Of a stretch of 46,677 nt of DNA, positions 15,862 through 24,016 are shown piece after piece. The position numbers and the translations under genes were made by a program. The notes under the pieces were generated by a model. The model had not been told where the DNA came from, made no database searches, and saw only the letters and a list, made by a program, of their open reading frames with translations. Numbering within the stretch: the stretch's first letter is position 1; each line of letters begins with the position of its first letter. This stretch comes from CAZDYP01 sp964509505. Its GTDB lineage: Bacteria; Chloroflexota; Anaerolineae; JACRMK01. The stretch is taken from positions 1 through 46,677 of the forward strand of contig CAZDYP010000014.1 of assembly GCA_964509505.1 (NCBI GenBank). Direction: 5' to 3'.

Positions 15862-16623
15862 TTACTTGACAATCCAATCTACCACAAACAAATTGCGAGT
15901 GCCAGGCTGCCCACAGCGCTCACCCGTGCCAGCCGAAGCATTCAAGATGATTTCATTGGAAATGGGATCATCGTCAAGGCGTCCACTGATAAACATTTTC
16001 AGTTGGAAATCGGAATCCCATTTATTCAAGATGACGTACGAGTAGGTGCCATCATTGTTGCCGGGAAAGTCTCTGGACTCGCCCGGGTAGGCATAAGGTC
16101 CCACGTTGACGCCGACGATAGATACTTTCAAACTGGCGGTTTTCGCGGCGTTCAACAGAGGCGAACCATCCACGCGTTTGACTGTGCCTTTGATCTGTGT
16201 GCCAATCGAGTTGCACAGATTGGGCGTGAGTGGACTGATACTCACAATCTGACCGCACGCCACTTGCTCACATCCCCCGATGGGGGTGGGCGGCGGTGGC
16301 GGCGGCGGCGCGGGTGTGAAGGTGGCGGTTGGTGGGCGGCGGGTGAACGTGGCTGTCGGCGGCACAGGCACGGGCGTATTGGTGGGTGGCGCCGCCGTGA
16401 AGGTGGCTGTCGGCGGCACGGGTGTGAAGGTGGGCGTGCGAACAGGTGTGGGCGTCTCGGTGGGTGTGTCAGTTGGCACGGGCGTATTGGTACGGGTTGG
16501 GCGTAGGGTGCGAGTCGGCGTCGGCGTTGGTTGGGGCGCGAACAAGTTGCCCACATCGCACGCCAATGAACCTATGGTCAACAACAGCAACGCACACAGC
16601 GCGTTGAAAGAACGTACAGACAT
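15862..16623 (-). CDS. Secreted lipoprotein with long Thr/Pro linker
   Basis: This is a 253-residue lipoprotein. The N-terminal signal ends in the lipobox SLAC (Cys at about residue 22). A low-complexity linker of TPTPT/PPTATF units runs from about 32 to 110 and includes a run of seven prolines. The C-terminal domain (about 115-253) has several cysteines (GCEQVACG, NLCNSIG, GERCGQPG) and is probably disulphide-bonded outside the cell. No catalytic motif is seen. The linker presumably spans the cell envelope. Confidence 0.75.
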   Translation of the reverse strand: MSVRSFNALCALLLLTIGSLACDVGNLFAPQPTPTPTRTLRPTRTNTPVPTDTPTETPTPVRTPTFTPVPPTATFTAAPPTNTPVPVPPTATFTRRPPTATFTPAPPPPPPPTPIGGCEQVACGQIVSISPLTPNLCNSIGTQIKGTVKRVDGSPLLNAAKTASLKVSIVGVNVGPYAYPGESRDFPGNNDGTYSYVILNKWDSDFQLKMFISGRLDDDPISNEIILNASAGTGERCGQPGTRNLFVVDWIVK

Positions 16624-16644
16624 GCAGGAAACTCCTCAGCTGAT

Positions 16645-16739
16645 ATAGGCATTACGCAGTTGCACCGCGCAGAAGGGTTGGTTTTTTTCGCGCTCTTCGC
16701 ATCTTCGCGGTGAAGAGATGGCACCTGCGTAACGCCTAT
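16645..16739. repeat. 95-bp element with 19-bp terminal inverted repeats
   Basis: ATAGGCATTACGCAGTTGC (16645-16663) matches the reverse complement of GCACCTGCGTAACGCCTAT (16721-16739) at 17 of 19 positions. The interior has CTCTTCGC-type words. I see no target-site duplication. Confidence 0.65.
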
Positions 16740-16875
16740 GGTAGTGGAGTGCGATTATAGCACGCGCATAGTGAGGCGTGAAACGTGGAAAGTGAAATGT
16801 GAAGTGCGCAGCGTGAAACCCGAACCACTCAGATATCCCAGTTCACGTTTCACGCTTTGTGATGAGTCGCTTATT

Positions 16876-16903
16876 TTGAAATTCTCTCATCTTCCTGTAA
16901 GAT
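16876..16903 (+). promoter_or_regulatory. Sigma70-type promoter of rplI
   Basis: The -35 is TTGAAA (16876-16881), the spacer is 16 bases and the -10 is TAAGAT (16898-16903). The leader to the GTG at 17002 is about 90 bases. Confidence 0.55.
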
Positions 16904-16910
16904 TGCATCC

Positions 16911-16934
16911 CGCCGCGCAGTGCGGCGTTTTATT
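16911..16934 (+). terminator. Attenuator-like hairpin in the rplI leader
   Basis: CGCCGC (16911-16916) and GCGGCG (16922-16927) pair across GCAGT and are followed by TTTTATT. It lies at the very start of the predicted transcript, so it would act as an early terminator or attenuator, or belong to the region upstream if the promoter call is wrong. Confidence 0.4.
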
Positions 16935-16945
16935 CATCTATCCTC

Positions 16946-16978
16946 AGACCCGTCAGGTTTTTAAAACCTAACGGGTCT
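16946..16978. repeat. AGACCCGT palindrome in the rplI leader
   Basis: AGACCCGTCAGGTTTT (16946-16961) pairs with AAAACCTAACGGGTCT (16963-16978), with one mismatch and one central base. It is in the same family as 7691-7723 and 15802-15840. Confidence 0.75.
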
Positions 16979-17001
16979 AATTGTGGTGAAGGAGAGAAGC
17001 A

Positions 17002-17478
17002 GTGCAAATTCAAGTGTTGTTGACGCAAGAAGTCGAGAAATTGGGGAAAGCGGGCGAAGTGAAGCGCGTGGCGCGCGGCTTTGCGCGCAACTTTTTGTTG
17101 CCGCGCGGTTTAGCGGTCATTCCCACCGCCGGCGCGATGCGCCAAGTTGAGATGAACGCCAAAGCGGCGATGAAGCGCAACGCGAAGCTGTCGAATGACG
17201 CCAAGGGGTTGGCGGAACAGTTGGCAAAGCAGATGCTCGTCTTCACGGCAAAAGTGGGCGAGCAGGGACGCCTCTATGGGTCTATCACGACGCAAGACAT
17301 CGCGGATAAACTTCAAGAGCAGCTAGGCGTCGAGATTGATCGTCGCAAGATCGAACTCGCCGAGCCATTGCGACTCGTCGGCGACCATAGCGTGACCATT
17401 CGTCTGCATGGCGATGTGAGCGCGAAGGTCGCCATTCAAATCAAAGCGGAAGAAGAACTAGCGACGAGTAGCCAGTAA
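17002..17478 (+). CDS. rplI: Ribosomal protein bL9
   Basis: This is the large-subunit ribosomal protein L9. The N-terminal RNA-binding domain has the family pattern VEKLGKAGEVKRVARGFARN followed by FLLPRGLA. A long connecting helix (about 45-80) and the C-terminal domain with GRLYGSIT and RKIELAEPLRLVG follow. Length (158 aa) is normal. The GTG start at 17002 has GGAGAG about 6 bases upstream. It is not next to rpsF/ssb/rpsR here, so it is probably expressed alone from its own leader. Confidence 0.96.
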   Translation: MQIQVLLTQEVEKLGKAGEVKRVARGFARNFLLPRGLAVIPTAGAMRQVEMNAKAAMKRNAKLSNDAKGLAEQLAKQMLVFTAKVGEQGRLYGSITTQDIADKLQEQLGVEIDRRKIELAEPLRLVGDHSVTIRLHGDVSAKVAIQIKAEEELATSSQ

Positions 17479-17513
17479 GCAGTAGTCAGTAAGCAGGAGT
17501 CAGTAGTCAGTTA
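17475..17513 (+). repeat. AGTCAGT-word tandem repeat
   Basis: Short tandem copies of AGTAAGCAGTAGTC-type words follow the rplI stop. They are the same word family as 4750-4830 and 11232-11302. Confidence 0.75.
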
Positions 17514-17648
17514 TGCCCTATGTTCAAGGAGGTATGGACATGGGGCGTTTTGCTTGTTGGGCAAATTGGCAATTTGCCTTACCTGGTGGAACTTTTGATG
17601 CAGGCGGCGCGTCTGATGAGTGAAACAATCACTGAATGGAGGTTTACT

Positions 17649-18635
17649 ATGAAACGCAAATGGACTTTTGTGTTGATTGGTGTGTTAGTCGTGGTAGCTA
17701 TGATGTGTGGGGTAAGCGCGAGTTTGTTCATGCTGCCGACAGGATATGGCGGTGAGAGCAGCAGAGATTACTACTCTGAGCCGTCAACCATGCCTGCGCC
17801 TCCCCCGATTGCCCCTGCAGAGGCGAAAAGCGGTTATGGGCAAGCGGATTCAGCGCAAACGCAGCCTGCAGGCGCAGTCAAACCCGCACAGCCCACTATG
17901 TCGCCCGCCAGCACAGGCAATGTGGCAGTGGCTGACCGCATGATCATCCGCAACGCAAATTTGTCGCTGACGGTCAAAGACGCCGAAGCGTCACTTGAAA
18001 CAGTGAAGGGCATCGCGTCGCAAGTGGGCGGCTTCGTCTCGAGCTCACAGACGACGCGCATCAACAAAGATCAGGTGCGTGTGAGCGTGACGATTCGCGT
18101 ACCTGCCGACAAATTCGACGACGTGATGCGGCAGCTCAAGCAGGGCGTGATTCGCGTCAACAGTGAGCGCCTCAGTGGGCAAGACGTGACCGAAGAGTAT
18201 GCAGACATCAACGCGCGGATGCGTAATCTTGAAGCGGTGGAGAAAGAATTGCTGGCGTTGCTGACGACGGTGCGCGAGAAGTCGAATCGCGCCGAAGACA
18301 TTCTCGCCGTGCAACGCGAATTGAACAACGTCCGCATGCAAATTGACCAGCTGAAGGGACGGATACAATTCCTCGAACGCTCAGTCGCATTGGCGACCAT
18401 CACGCTCGACTTGATTCCCGATACGCTCGAAGCGCCCGTCGCTCCTGATACGTGGGATCCGTTGCGGGTTGCGCGTGATGCAGTGCGCGCGTTGGTCAGC
18501 ACCTTGCAAGGTCTCGGCAGCATCGCCATCTACCTCATCATCTACATTCTACCCGTCGCGCTCATCATCCTCGTGCCCATCTGGGTAGTCGTGCGTTGGT
18601 GGCGGCGTGGTCGGCGCGCGAAGGCAAGCGCGTGA
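17649..18635 (+). CDS. DUF4349 domain membrane protein
   Basis: The ATG at 17649 follows TGGAGGT closely and begins a signal/anchor helix; the longer frame from 17520 has no such support. The 328-residue protein has an N-terminal helix (about 5-25), a Pro/Gln-rich linker, and then the DUF4349 core from about 95: MIIRNANLSLTVKDAEASLE, SQVGGFVSSS, VSVTIRVPADKFDDVM, and a coiled-coil helical arm (about 185-240). A last helix (about 290-315) and basic tail close it. The family is widespread, and no biochemical function is established to my knowledge. Confidence 0.88.
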   Translation: MKRKWTFVLIGVLVVVAMMCGVSASLFMLPTGYGGESSRDYYSEPSTMPAPPPIAPAEAKSGYGQADSAQTQPAGAVKPAQPTMSPASTGNVAVADRMIIRNANLSLTVKDAEASLETVKGIASQVGGFVSSSQTTRINKDQVRVSVTIRVPADKFDDVMRQLKQGVIRVNSERLSGQDVTEEYADINARMRNLEAVEKELLALLTTVREKSNRAEDILAVQRELNNVRMQIDQLKGRIQFLERSVALATITLDLIPDTLEAPVAPDTWDPLRVARDAVRALVSTLQGLGSIAIYLIIYILPVALIILVPIWVVVRWWRRGRRAKASA

Positions 18636-18653
18636 ATTTTCGTTGCGCAACAG

Positions 18654-18697
18654 AAAACTCCCGAAGCCGTGTGCGCTTCGGGAGTTTTTTTTATTTT
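18654..18697 (+). terminator. Strong factor-independent terminator between convergent genes
   Basis: AAAACTCCCGAAG (18654-18666) pairs perfectly with CTTCGGGAGTTTT (18676-18688) across a 9-base loop, and a long T-run follows. It ends the DUF4349 transcript and overlaps the stop of the convergent gene, so it may serve both strands. Confidence 0.85.
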
Positions 18698-20424
18698 TTC
18701 GCGCCCTCGCCAGCGGGCGCAGGGGGTGGCGCAGCAGGGGCAGCGGGAGCGGCGGGGGCAGTCGTCACAGCGCCTTCGCGCATCAGTCGGTTGTATTCGC
18801 CAAACCAATCGAGAAATTCGCGCTTGCGTTGTTCGCGCTCCAATTGACCTTGTCGCGCTTTGAAATGCGCCAGCATTTCGGTGATGCGCGCATGCACTTC
18901 GCGTGGATTCGGCACGTAGGTGAAGATGAGGTTGCCATCCGCGCCGGCCGTTTGCACGGTGACGGTACCGAAGTTGAAGACGTTCTCGATGATGTTCTTG
19001 CGCTCGAACGTCACGTTTTGCACTTGCGCCAACGTCGCCACACGCACGCGCTCTTGCAACCAGAAAGGCTTTCGGATGGAATCCACGATGCGGTCAGGCG
19101 TCAACATGTAGATATCGTTCTCCCAGTCACGATACTGATACCAGAACCAGATCAAGATGAGGGTCAAACCCAGCACGCTGATAATGAGCGACCACGACAA
19201 GGGCAGGGGAGCATTGACGCCAACCAAGCCGCCATAGACCAACAAGATCGCCAACGGCGTGAAGATGATGAAGAACAAGATGGGCCAAAAGATGTGGAAG
19301 TAGAGCACTAAGATGTGCTTGCGCCAAATAATCTCGTTGCCGTGTTGAATGCGTGTGGGTGGAATGAGCGACATGCCGCCGAACAGTTGCTGGAGCACGC
19401 CGCTGCGTTCGCGCACGGAGATGCCCGTCTCGCGTTGCGGCGGCGGCGGCGCGTGCTTGTCCTCGAACTCGTTGCGGAGCGCGTCGCGAATGCTCTGTCT
19501 CATACGCGAGATCTCGTCAAGGCGTCCGCGCTCTTGCACGCGCTGCAATTCCATTTGAATGATGTCGCGAATTTCGCGGAAGCGGTACATCTCCTCGAAT
19601 TCGATGCGTCCACCGCCAGCCGCGGTGTGAATCGTAATGTCACCCAAGTTCAAGAAATTGCCAATGAGACCGCGCACCTCCGAGGTGACATTGGTGATTT
19701 TTTCAAGCGGCGCTTCTATTTCGCGTTCGAAGAACAGAATGACTTTCTCGGTGTGGACGACGCGCTTGCTGGTTACCACGAACCAGTCGTTTAACCAATC
19801 CAGCGTGAACCACAGGTTAATGCCCAAGAAGGCGCCCAAGAATAACAGATGCGCCCACAGGGGCAGACCGCCGATGGAATTGGTGAGCATCACCAACACG
19901 AGCCACACAGGGATTAAAAGCCCTGCCGGCCCTGTGCGCACCAGCAACCACACGATGTGCCGATGCCCCATAAAGAGAATGGCTTCGTCATTGCGCTTGC
20001 TAGGGAACTTCATGCGCGCGCGCTTTTCGCGCGCTGCGCCGACGATCTCGATCTCTTCACGCACGGAAGGCTCATCGGCTAACAACTGCAAGAAATCCGC
20101 TTTCTCCATATAAATCAGCGACGCTTGCGTGACTACGTCCACCGTCGCCGTGCGCGGCGTATCGCGCAGCAGCGACAGTTCGCCAAAAAATTCCCCCGCG
20201 CTGTAATAACCGAGGAACTGCTCGCCGCCTTCGGGCAAGCTTCTGTGAATCGAAAATTGGCCTGCCTCGATGAGATAGAAGCGATCGCCCTCAGCGCCCT
20301 CTCGAAAAATATTTTCGTTGCGCGGGCGAAACTCTTCGTGGAACAGGTCGAGATATTCCGCGAGTTCCTCGTCGGTCAGCGAATCGAAAATGCGGAAACG
20401 TCGTAGTCGGGCAATATCAATCAT
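18691..20424 (-). CDS. Cyclic nucleotide-binding domain fused to bacterial PH-domain membrane protein
   Basis: The start at 20424 has GGAG six bases upstream; an ATG at 20436 is too close to its AGGAG. The N-terminal 120 residues form a cNMP-binding (CRP-like) fold, with GDRFYLIEAGQFSIH and the phosphate-binding cassette GEFFGELSLLRDTPRTATV, which keeps the Glu and Arg needed to bind cyclic nucleotides. Two pairs of membrane helices (about 155-200 and 365-425) are each followed by a bPH_2/YdbS-type domain with VVTSKRVVHTEKVI and LTPDRIVDSIRKPF. The C-terminus is Pro/Ala-rich. It probably senses a nucleotide at the membrane; the signal is unknown. Confidence 0.82.
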   Translation of the reverse strand: MIDIARLRRFRIFDSLTDEELAEYLDLFHEEFRPRNENIFREGAEGDRFYLIEAGQFSIHRSLPEGGEQFLGYYSAGEFFGELSLLRDTPRTATVDVVTQASLIYMEKADFLQLLADEPSVREEIEIVGAAREKRARMKFPSKRNDEAILFMGHRHIVWLLVRTGPAGLLIPVWLVLVMLTNSIGGLPLWAHLLFLGAFLGINLWFTLDWLNDWFVVTSKRVVHTEKVILFFEREIEAPLEKITNVTSEVRGLIGNFLNLGDITIHTAAGGGRIEFEEMYRFREIRDIIQMELQRVQERGRLDEISRMRQSIRDALRNEFEDKHAPPPPQRETGISVRERSGVLQQLFGGMSLIPPTRIQHGNEIIWRKHILVLYFHIFWPILFFIIFTPLAILLVYGGLVGVNAPLPLSWSLIISVLGLTLILIWFWYQYRDWENDIYMLTPDRIVDSIRKPFWLQERVRVATLAQVQNVTFERKNIIENVFNFGTVTVQTAGADGNLIFTYVPNPREVHARITEMLAHFKARQGQLEREQRKREFLDWFGEYNRLMREGAVTTAPAAPAAPAAPPPAPAGEGAKK

Positions 20425-20436
20425 GCAGATCTCCAT

Positions 20437-20516
20437 TTCTCCTAATTTCCCCTAATTTCCTTTAATTTCCCATGCGAGGAAATTAGGGAGCTAAGGGGAA
20501 ATAAGAGGAGATAACG
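20437..20516. repeat. AATTTCC-word inverted repeat
   Basis: Tandem CTAATTTCCC-type words are followed by their complements (GGAAATTAGGGAG, GGGGAAAT). The hairpin separates uvrC from the downstream cNMP/PH gene on the minus strand. Confidence 0.75.
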
Positions 20517-22490
20517 TCACAAGCTCGTTTTGATTTGTTGCGCCGCGCTCAAGTTCATGCCCTTGACTTGCGCCAGCTCTTCAAGGGAGGCGTTGCGAAT
20601 CGCGTCGAGCGAGCCAAATTTTTTGAGTAGCATCTGTCGTCGCTTCGGGCCGATGCTGGGAATCTCGTCCAATTGTGAGGCAAACGATTTTTTCTCGCGC
20701 ACTTGGCGATGAAACGTAACCCCGAAGCGATGCGCTTCGTCGCGCACACGCTGCAACAATTGCAAGGCTTCCGCTTCGCGTGGCAAGCGTAGGGATTGCG
20801 ATTCGTTGGGGCGGAAAATTTCTTCTGCCTGTTTGGCGAGGCTGATAATGGGAATTTGGTCGAGACCGAATTCCTGCAACACCTCCACCGCCGCCGAAAG
20901 TTGCCCTTTGCCGCCATCAATCATAATCAAATCGGGCAAGACCGCAAATGAAGCATCCTGCTTTTTGCCAATGTCTTTCAGCGCCATCGTGCCTTTGGCG
21001 GTTACACCTACTTGTTGGCGAGGGAATCCTTGTTGGGGGGGGAGTTGCGCTTCCTCCCCATCGGCGGGACGGGAGTGCAACTCCCGCGCCATCAAGGGGG
21101 TGTTGGTATAGCGCCTGAACCGCCGCCGCAACATCTCCTGCAACGACGCAAAATCGTTTGGCTCGCCCACCACCGATTGAATCTTGAACTTGCGATAGTC
21201 GCTCTTGCGCGGCATGCCCTTGACAAAGACAACCATCGCGCCGACGATGCCCGTGCCTTGCGTGTTCGAGATGTCGTAGCCCTCGATGCGCGTCGGCGGG
21301 TCGGATAAGCCCAACGCTTCTTGTAACGCCGTCACCGCGTTCGTGTGTTTCGTCTCGTCGGCTGCCCATTGCGCGCGCAAGTGGTTGAGCGTTTCGACGG
21401 CGTTCGTCACAGCCATGTTCACCAGCTCGCGCTTCTGTCCATGATGCGGGACGTGAATCTCCACCTTGTCGCCGCGCTTGTCGTGTAACCACTGCTCGAT
21501 GATTCTTGATTCGTCAATCGCTTCGGGCAACAAAATTTCGGGCGGCACGTACGCGGCGTCGTCGTAGAACTGTGTGAGGAACGACGACAACACTTCGGGT
21601 TCGGCTTTTCCCGCCGTGCCTTCCAGCACAAAGTATTCGCGCCCGATGAGCTTGCCATGTCGAATGAAGAAGACTTGCATACACGCTTGTCCATCTTCGC
21701 GCGCAAATGCAATCACGTCTTGGTCGGCGAGCTGATGGGAGACGACAGCTTGCCGTTCGCTGATCTTCTTGAGCGCAGTGAGTTTGTCACGCAACGCCGC
21801 CGCGCGCTCAAACTCCAGATTCTCCGACGCCAATTCCATCTTGCGCGTCAGGTCGGCGAGCACGTCGTCGGCTCGGCCGTCAAGAAAATCACAGAGTTGC
21901 TTGATGGCCGCGCGATATTCGTCTTTGTTGACTGCGCCAATGCACGGCGCGTTGCACAGTTTGATGTCGTAATACATGCACGCCCGCGCGTCGCGTCCCG
22001 TGAGCTCGCGGTCGCACGTCAGATAGGGACAGACGCGCCGCAAGGTGTTGAGCGTTTCAGACACCGCCCATGCTGCCGTGAAGGGCCCATAGTAACGCGC
22101 GCCATCGCGCTCCATGCGTCGCGTCATAAATACTTTCGGGAACGATTCTTGCCATGTGACCTTGATGTATGGATAACGCTTGTCGTCCTTGAGTCGCACA
22201 TTGTAGCGCGGACGATAACGTTTGATGAGGTTGTTTTCGAGGACGAGCGCTTCGAGCTCGGAACCGACGACGATGAACTCGATTGTCTCGACGTGCAATG
22301 CGAGCTGAAACGTCTTGGGCGAATTGACGACCGCCGACTTGTGCCAATACGAGCGCACCCGATTCCGCAAATTGATCGCTTTGCCGACGTAGATGATCGC
22401 GCCTGCTTTGTCCTTCATCAAATAGCAGCCGGGCTTGGTCGGCAGCGCAGCGAGTTGCTCTTGGATGTGTGGGGGAACACGCTCATTCAT
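20517..22490 (-). CDS. uvrC: Excinuclease ABC subunit UvrC
   Basis: UvrC makes the two incisions of nucleotide excision repair. The ATG at 22490 begins MNERVPPHIQEQLAALP, matching the family start; the 39 extra upstream residues of the open frame lie in a repeat element. The GIY-YIG nuclease is at about 20-95 (GCYLMKD, IIYVGKAINLRNRVRSYW). The UVR motif (VLADLTRKMELASENLEFER region) lies near 205-240. The RNase H-like nuclease (GYDISNTQG, LPDLIMIDGGKGQ) and C-terminal HhH repeats (IPSIGPKRRQMLL) follow. At 657 residues it is longer than E. coli UvrC, partly from a palindromic insertion near residues 465-488. Confidence 0.95.
   Translation of the reverse strand: MNERVPPHIQEQLAALPTKPGCYLMKDKAGAIIYVGKAINLRNRVRSYWHKSAVVNSPKTFQLALHVETIEFIVVGSELEALVLENNLIKRYRPRYNVRLKDDKRYPYIKVTWQESFPKVFMTRRMERDGARYYGPFTAAWAVSETLNTLRRVCPYLTCDRELTGRDARACMYYDIKLCNAPCIGAVNKDEYRAAIKQLCDFLDGRADDVLADLTRKMELASENLEFERAAALRDKLTALKKISERQAVVSHQLADQDVIAFAREDGQACMQVFFIRHGKLIGREYFVLEGTAGKAEPEVLSSFLTQFYDDAAYVPPEILLPEAIDESRIIEQWLHDKRGDKVEIHVPHHGQKRELVNMAVTNAVETLNHLRAQWAADETKHTNAVTALQEALGLSDPPTRIEGYDISNTQGTGIVGAMVVFVKGMPRKSDYRKFKIQSVVGEPNDFASLQEMLRRRFRRYTNTPLMARELHSRPADGEEAQLPPQQGFPRQQVGVTAKGTMALKDIGKKQDASFAVLPDLIMIDGGKGQLSAAVEVLQEFGLDQIPIISLAKQAEEIFRPNESQSLRLPREAEALQLLQRVRDEAHRFGVTFHRQVREKKSFASQLDEIPSIGPKRRQMLLKKFGSLDAIRNASLEELAQVKGMNLSAAQQIKTSL
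21028..21097. repeat. Palindromic element inside uvrC
   Basis: Nested inverted repeats lie within the coding sequence: CCTTGTTGG (21028-21036) with CCATCAAGG (21089-21097), 8 of 9, and GGGAGTTGC (21040-21048) with GCAACTCCC (21077-21085), perfect. It encodes a low-similarity stretch just before the LPDLIMIDGGKGQ block. Confidence 0.7.
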
Positions 22491-22880
22491 CGGCAGGCAT
22501 TCTAGCATATTTTGAGGCGCGGGTAAACGAGGAAAACGAGTGAGGGTGCATTTCAGTTTGGGGGCAAGCTGGTTCGGGCAAATGCAATTCGCTGCAACGC
22601 ATGGCACAGTCGGCCTCCGCCGACTGGAAGGTTAGCCCGCGTAGGCGGGCTTGGCGCTGGGTAGCACGCGGTTTACAACCGCCGTGTTCGCCCCCAAACT
22701 AAAATGCACCCAACGAGTGGACGAGGTAACAGGGCAACAGTGTGTATCATCCAAAAAACACAATCCTCTAAAGAAGACTTAGGCACGAAGAAAGCACGAA
22801 GGCACAAAGCAGCCACTCTTTGTGTTTTCTGCGTGCCTTCGTGTGTAGAGGCTTTGTGTTTAGCCAAAGAGGCTTGTTCC
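22491..22880. other. 390-base intergenic region between serine hydrolase and uvrC
   Basis: No ORF is supported. It is largely a 169-bp MITE-like element (22543-22711) set in ACGAG-type word repeats. A CACGAAG-word inverted repeat at about 22782-22844 follows, where CACGAAG/CACAAAG words pair with CTTTGTG/CTTCGTG words. Confidence 0.8.
22543..22711. mobile_element. MITE-like element with 22-bp inverted ends and 8-bp target duplication
   Basis: The ends 22544-22565 and 22690-22711 are reverse complements at 21 of 22 positions (GGGTGCATTT...GGGGGC). AACGAGTG flanks the element on both sides (22535-22542 and 22712-22719). The interior holds compact hairpins, including CAGTCGGC/GCCGACTG and AGCCCGC/GCGGGCT. 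There is no transposase frame, so it would be non-autonomous. Confidence 0.7.
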
Positions 22881-24014
22881 TTACTCCACTACACTGCTAA
22901 CAATGGCTGTCGAAAACCGCGACCATCTCGGAAAGTTCCACAGACTGTGCAGCAACCGATTCGCCAGCATCACGCACACGAGCTGGCGCGTCGGGTCTGC
23001 CCAGGCAAACGTGCCCGCCACCCCCGAATGTCCAAATGTGCGCGGCGAGGTGAACTCACCAGAGAAATGTGGCTGCTTGTCCGTGCGAAGGTCAAAGCCC
23101 AAACCCCAACTGCAATTCTCCCAGGTCATAAATCCCTCGATGCCGCCGCGCAAACCATGCGTGTGATTCATCGTCATCAATTGCGCCGTCGCCGGCGCGA
23201 GGATGGTTTGATGTCCCACCTTGCCCTCGTCTAAAAACATCTGAAAGAACGCCGCCACGTCACGCGCTGTCGCCACGATGCTGCCTGCAGGATGCGTGAG
23301 CGTGCGCGCATACGCGGAATTGAAGCGTTCATACGTCGAGCCCGCATTCGGCGTGCCATTCACGTGCGCGATGCGTGGATAGAGTTCGACGGGCGGAGCA
23401 AGATACGCGTCGTTCATACCAATGGGCGCGAAGATTCGCTCGCGCATGAAGACAGGGAACGATTGCCCGCCCACGGCTTCGATAATCAGCCCCAACAAGC
23501 CAAAGCCGACGTTGCTGTATTCCACTTTGCTACCAACCGGCACAGCGAGTTTGGTTTTGTGATAGTTCGCTAATTGCGTCGGCGTGTCCGCGCCTTCGGG
23601 CAACCCCTCGAGAATTTCGGGGCCGGGGTCTTGCGGCAAGCCCGAGGTGTGTGTGAGCAAATGCTTCACGGTAATTGCGTCACGCCATTCGCCTTTGAAA
23701 TTTGGCAAGATGTCACCTACTTTGTCGTCCAGTGAGAGACGACCTTCCTCGACCAACAGCATCACCGCCGTGCAAGTCATCGGCTTGCCAATCGAAGCGA
23801 TGTGAAAGAGCGTCGGCGCCGACGCCGCCGGCGCATCGGCGCTCGGTGTAACCCTGCCGCCATAAAACTCGCCGACGATTTTGCCTTGCCGCGCGACGAC
23901 GCACGCGATAGCTGTCACGACATTTTCGTTGAGCCAACTTTGCAAGAGGTTGAACGCCTGTTGCAAGCGTGAGGCTGAGATGCCAACCGATTGGGGAGAA
24001 GCGGTAGGAAGCAT
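22881..24014 (-). CDS. Serine hydrolase, beta-lactamase class C family
   Basis: This 377-residue enzyme has the penicillin-binding fold. The motifs are SIGK in FHIASIGKPMTC (catalytic Ser and Lys, about 80-83), YSN in VEYSNVGFG (about 167-169) and HSG in FGHSGVAGTF near the C-terminus, in place of KTG. There is no signal peptide, so it is probably an intracellular esterase or peptidase rather than a beta-lactamase. I chose the ATG at 24014, which avoids the overlap with the enoyl-CoA hydratase stop created by the ATG at 24032. It is the last gene after the hydratase on the minus strand. Confidence 0.88.
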   Translation of the reverse strand: MLPTASPQSVGISASRLQQAFNLLQSWLNENVVTAIACVVARQGKIVGEFYGGRVTPSADAPAASAPTLFHIASIGKPMTCTAVMLLVEEGRLSLDDKVGDILPNFKGEWRDAITVKHLLTHTSGLPQDPGPEILEGLPEGADTPTQLANYHKTKLAVPVGSKVEYSNVGFGLLGLIIEAVGGQSFPVFMRERIFAPIGMNDAYLAPPVELYPRIAHVNGTPNAGSTYERFNSAYARTLTHPAGSIVATARDVAAFFQMFLDEGKVGHQTILAPATAQLMTMNHTHGLRGGIEGFMTWENCSWGLGFDLRTDKQPHFSGEFTSPRTFGHSGVAGTFAWADPTRQLVCVMLANRLLHSLWNFPRWSRFSTAIVSSVVE

Positions 24015-24016
24015 GA

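Larger units (their letters stand above)
16624..17001. other. 378-base intergenic region upstream of rplI
   Basis: No ORF is supported. It contains a 95-bp element bounded by near-perfect inverted repeats (16645-16739), a word repeat based on GTGAAA (about 16772-16860), the rplI promoter (16876-16903), an attenuator-like hairpin (16911-16934) and a palindrome (16946-16978). Confidence 0.8.

Noticed and set aside
15808..16506. Plus-strand frame of about 232 codons
   Set aside because: It is antisense to the Thr/Pro-linker lipoprotein, and its Gly/Arg-rich tail is the complement of the linker.
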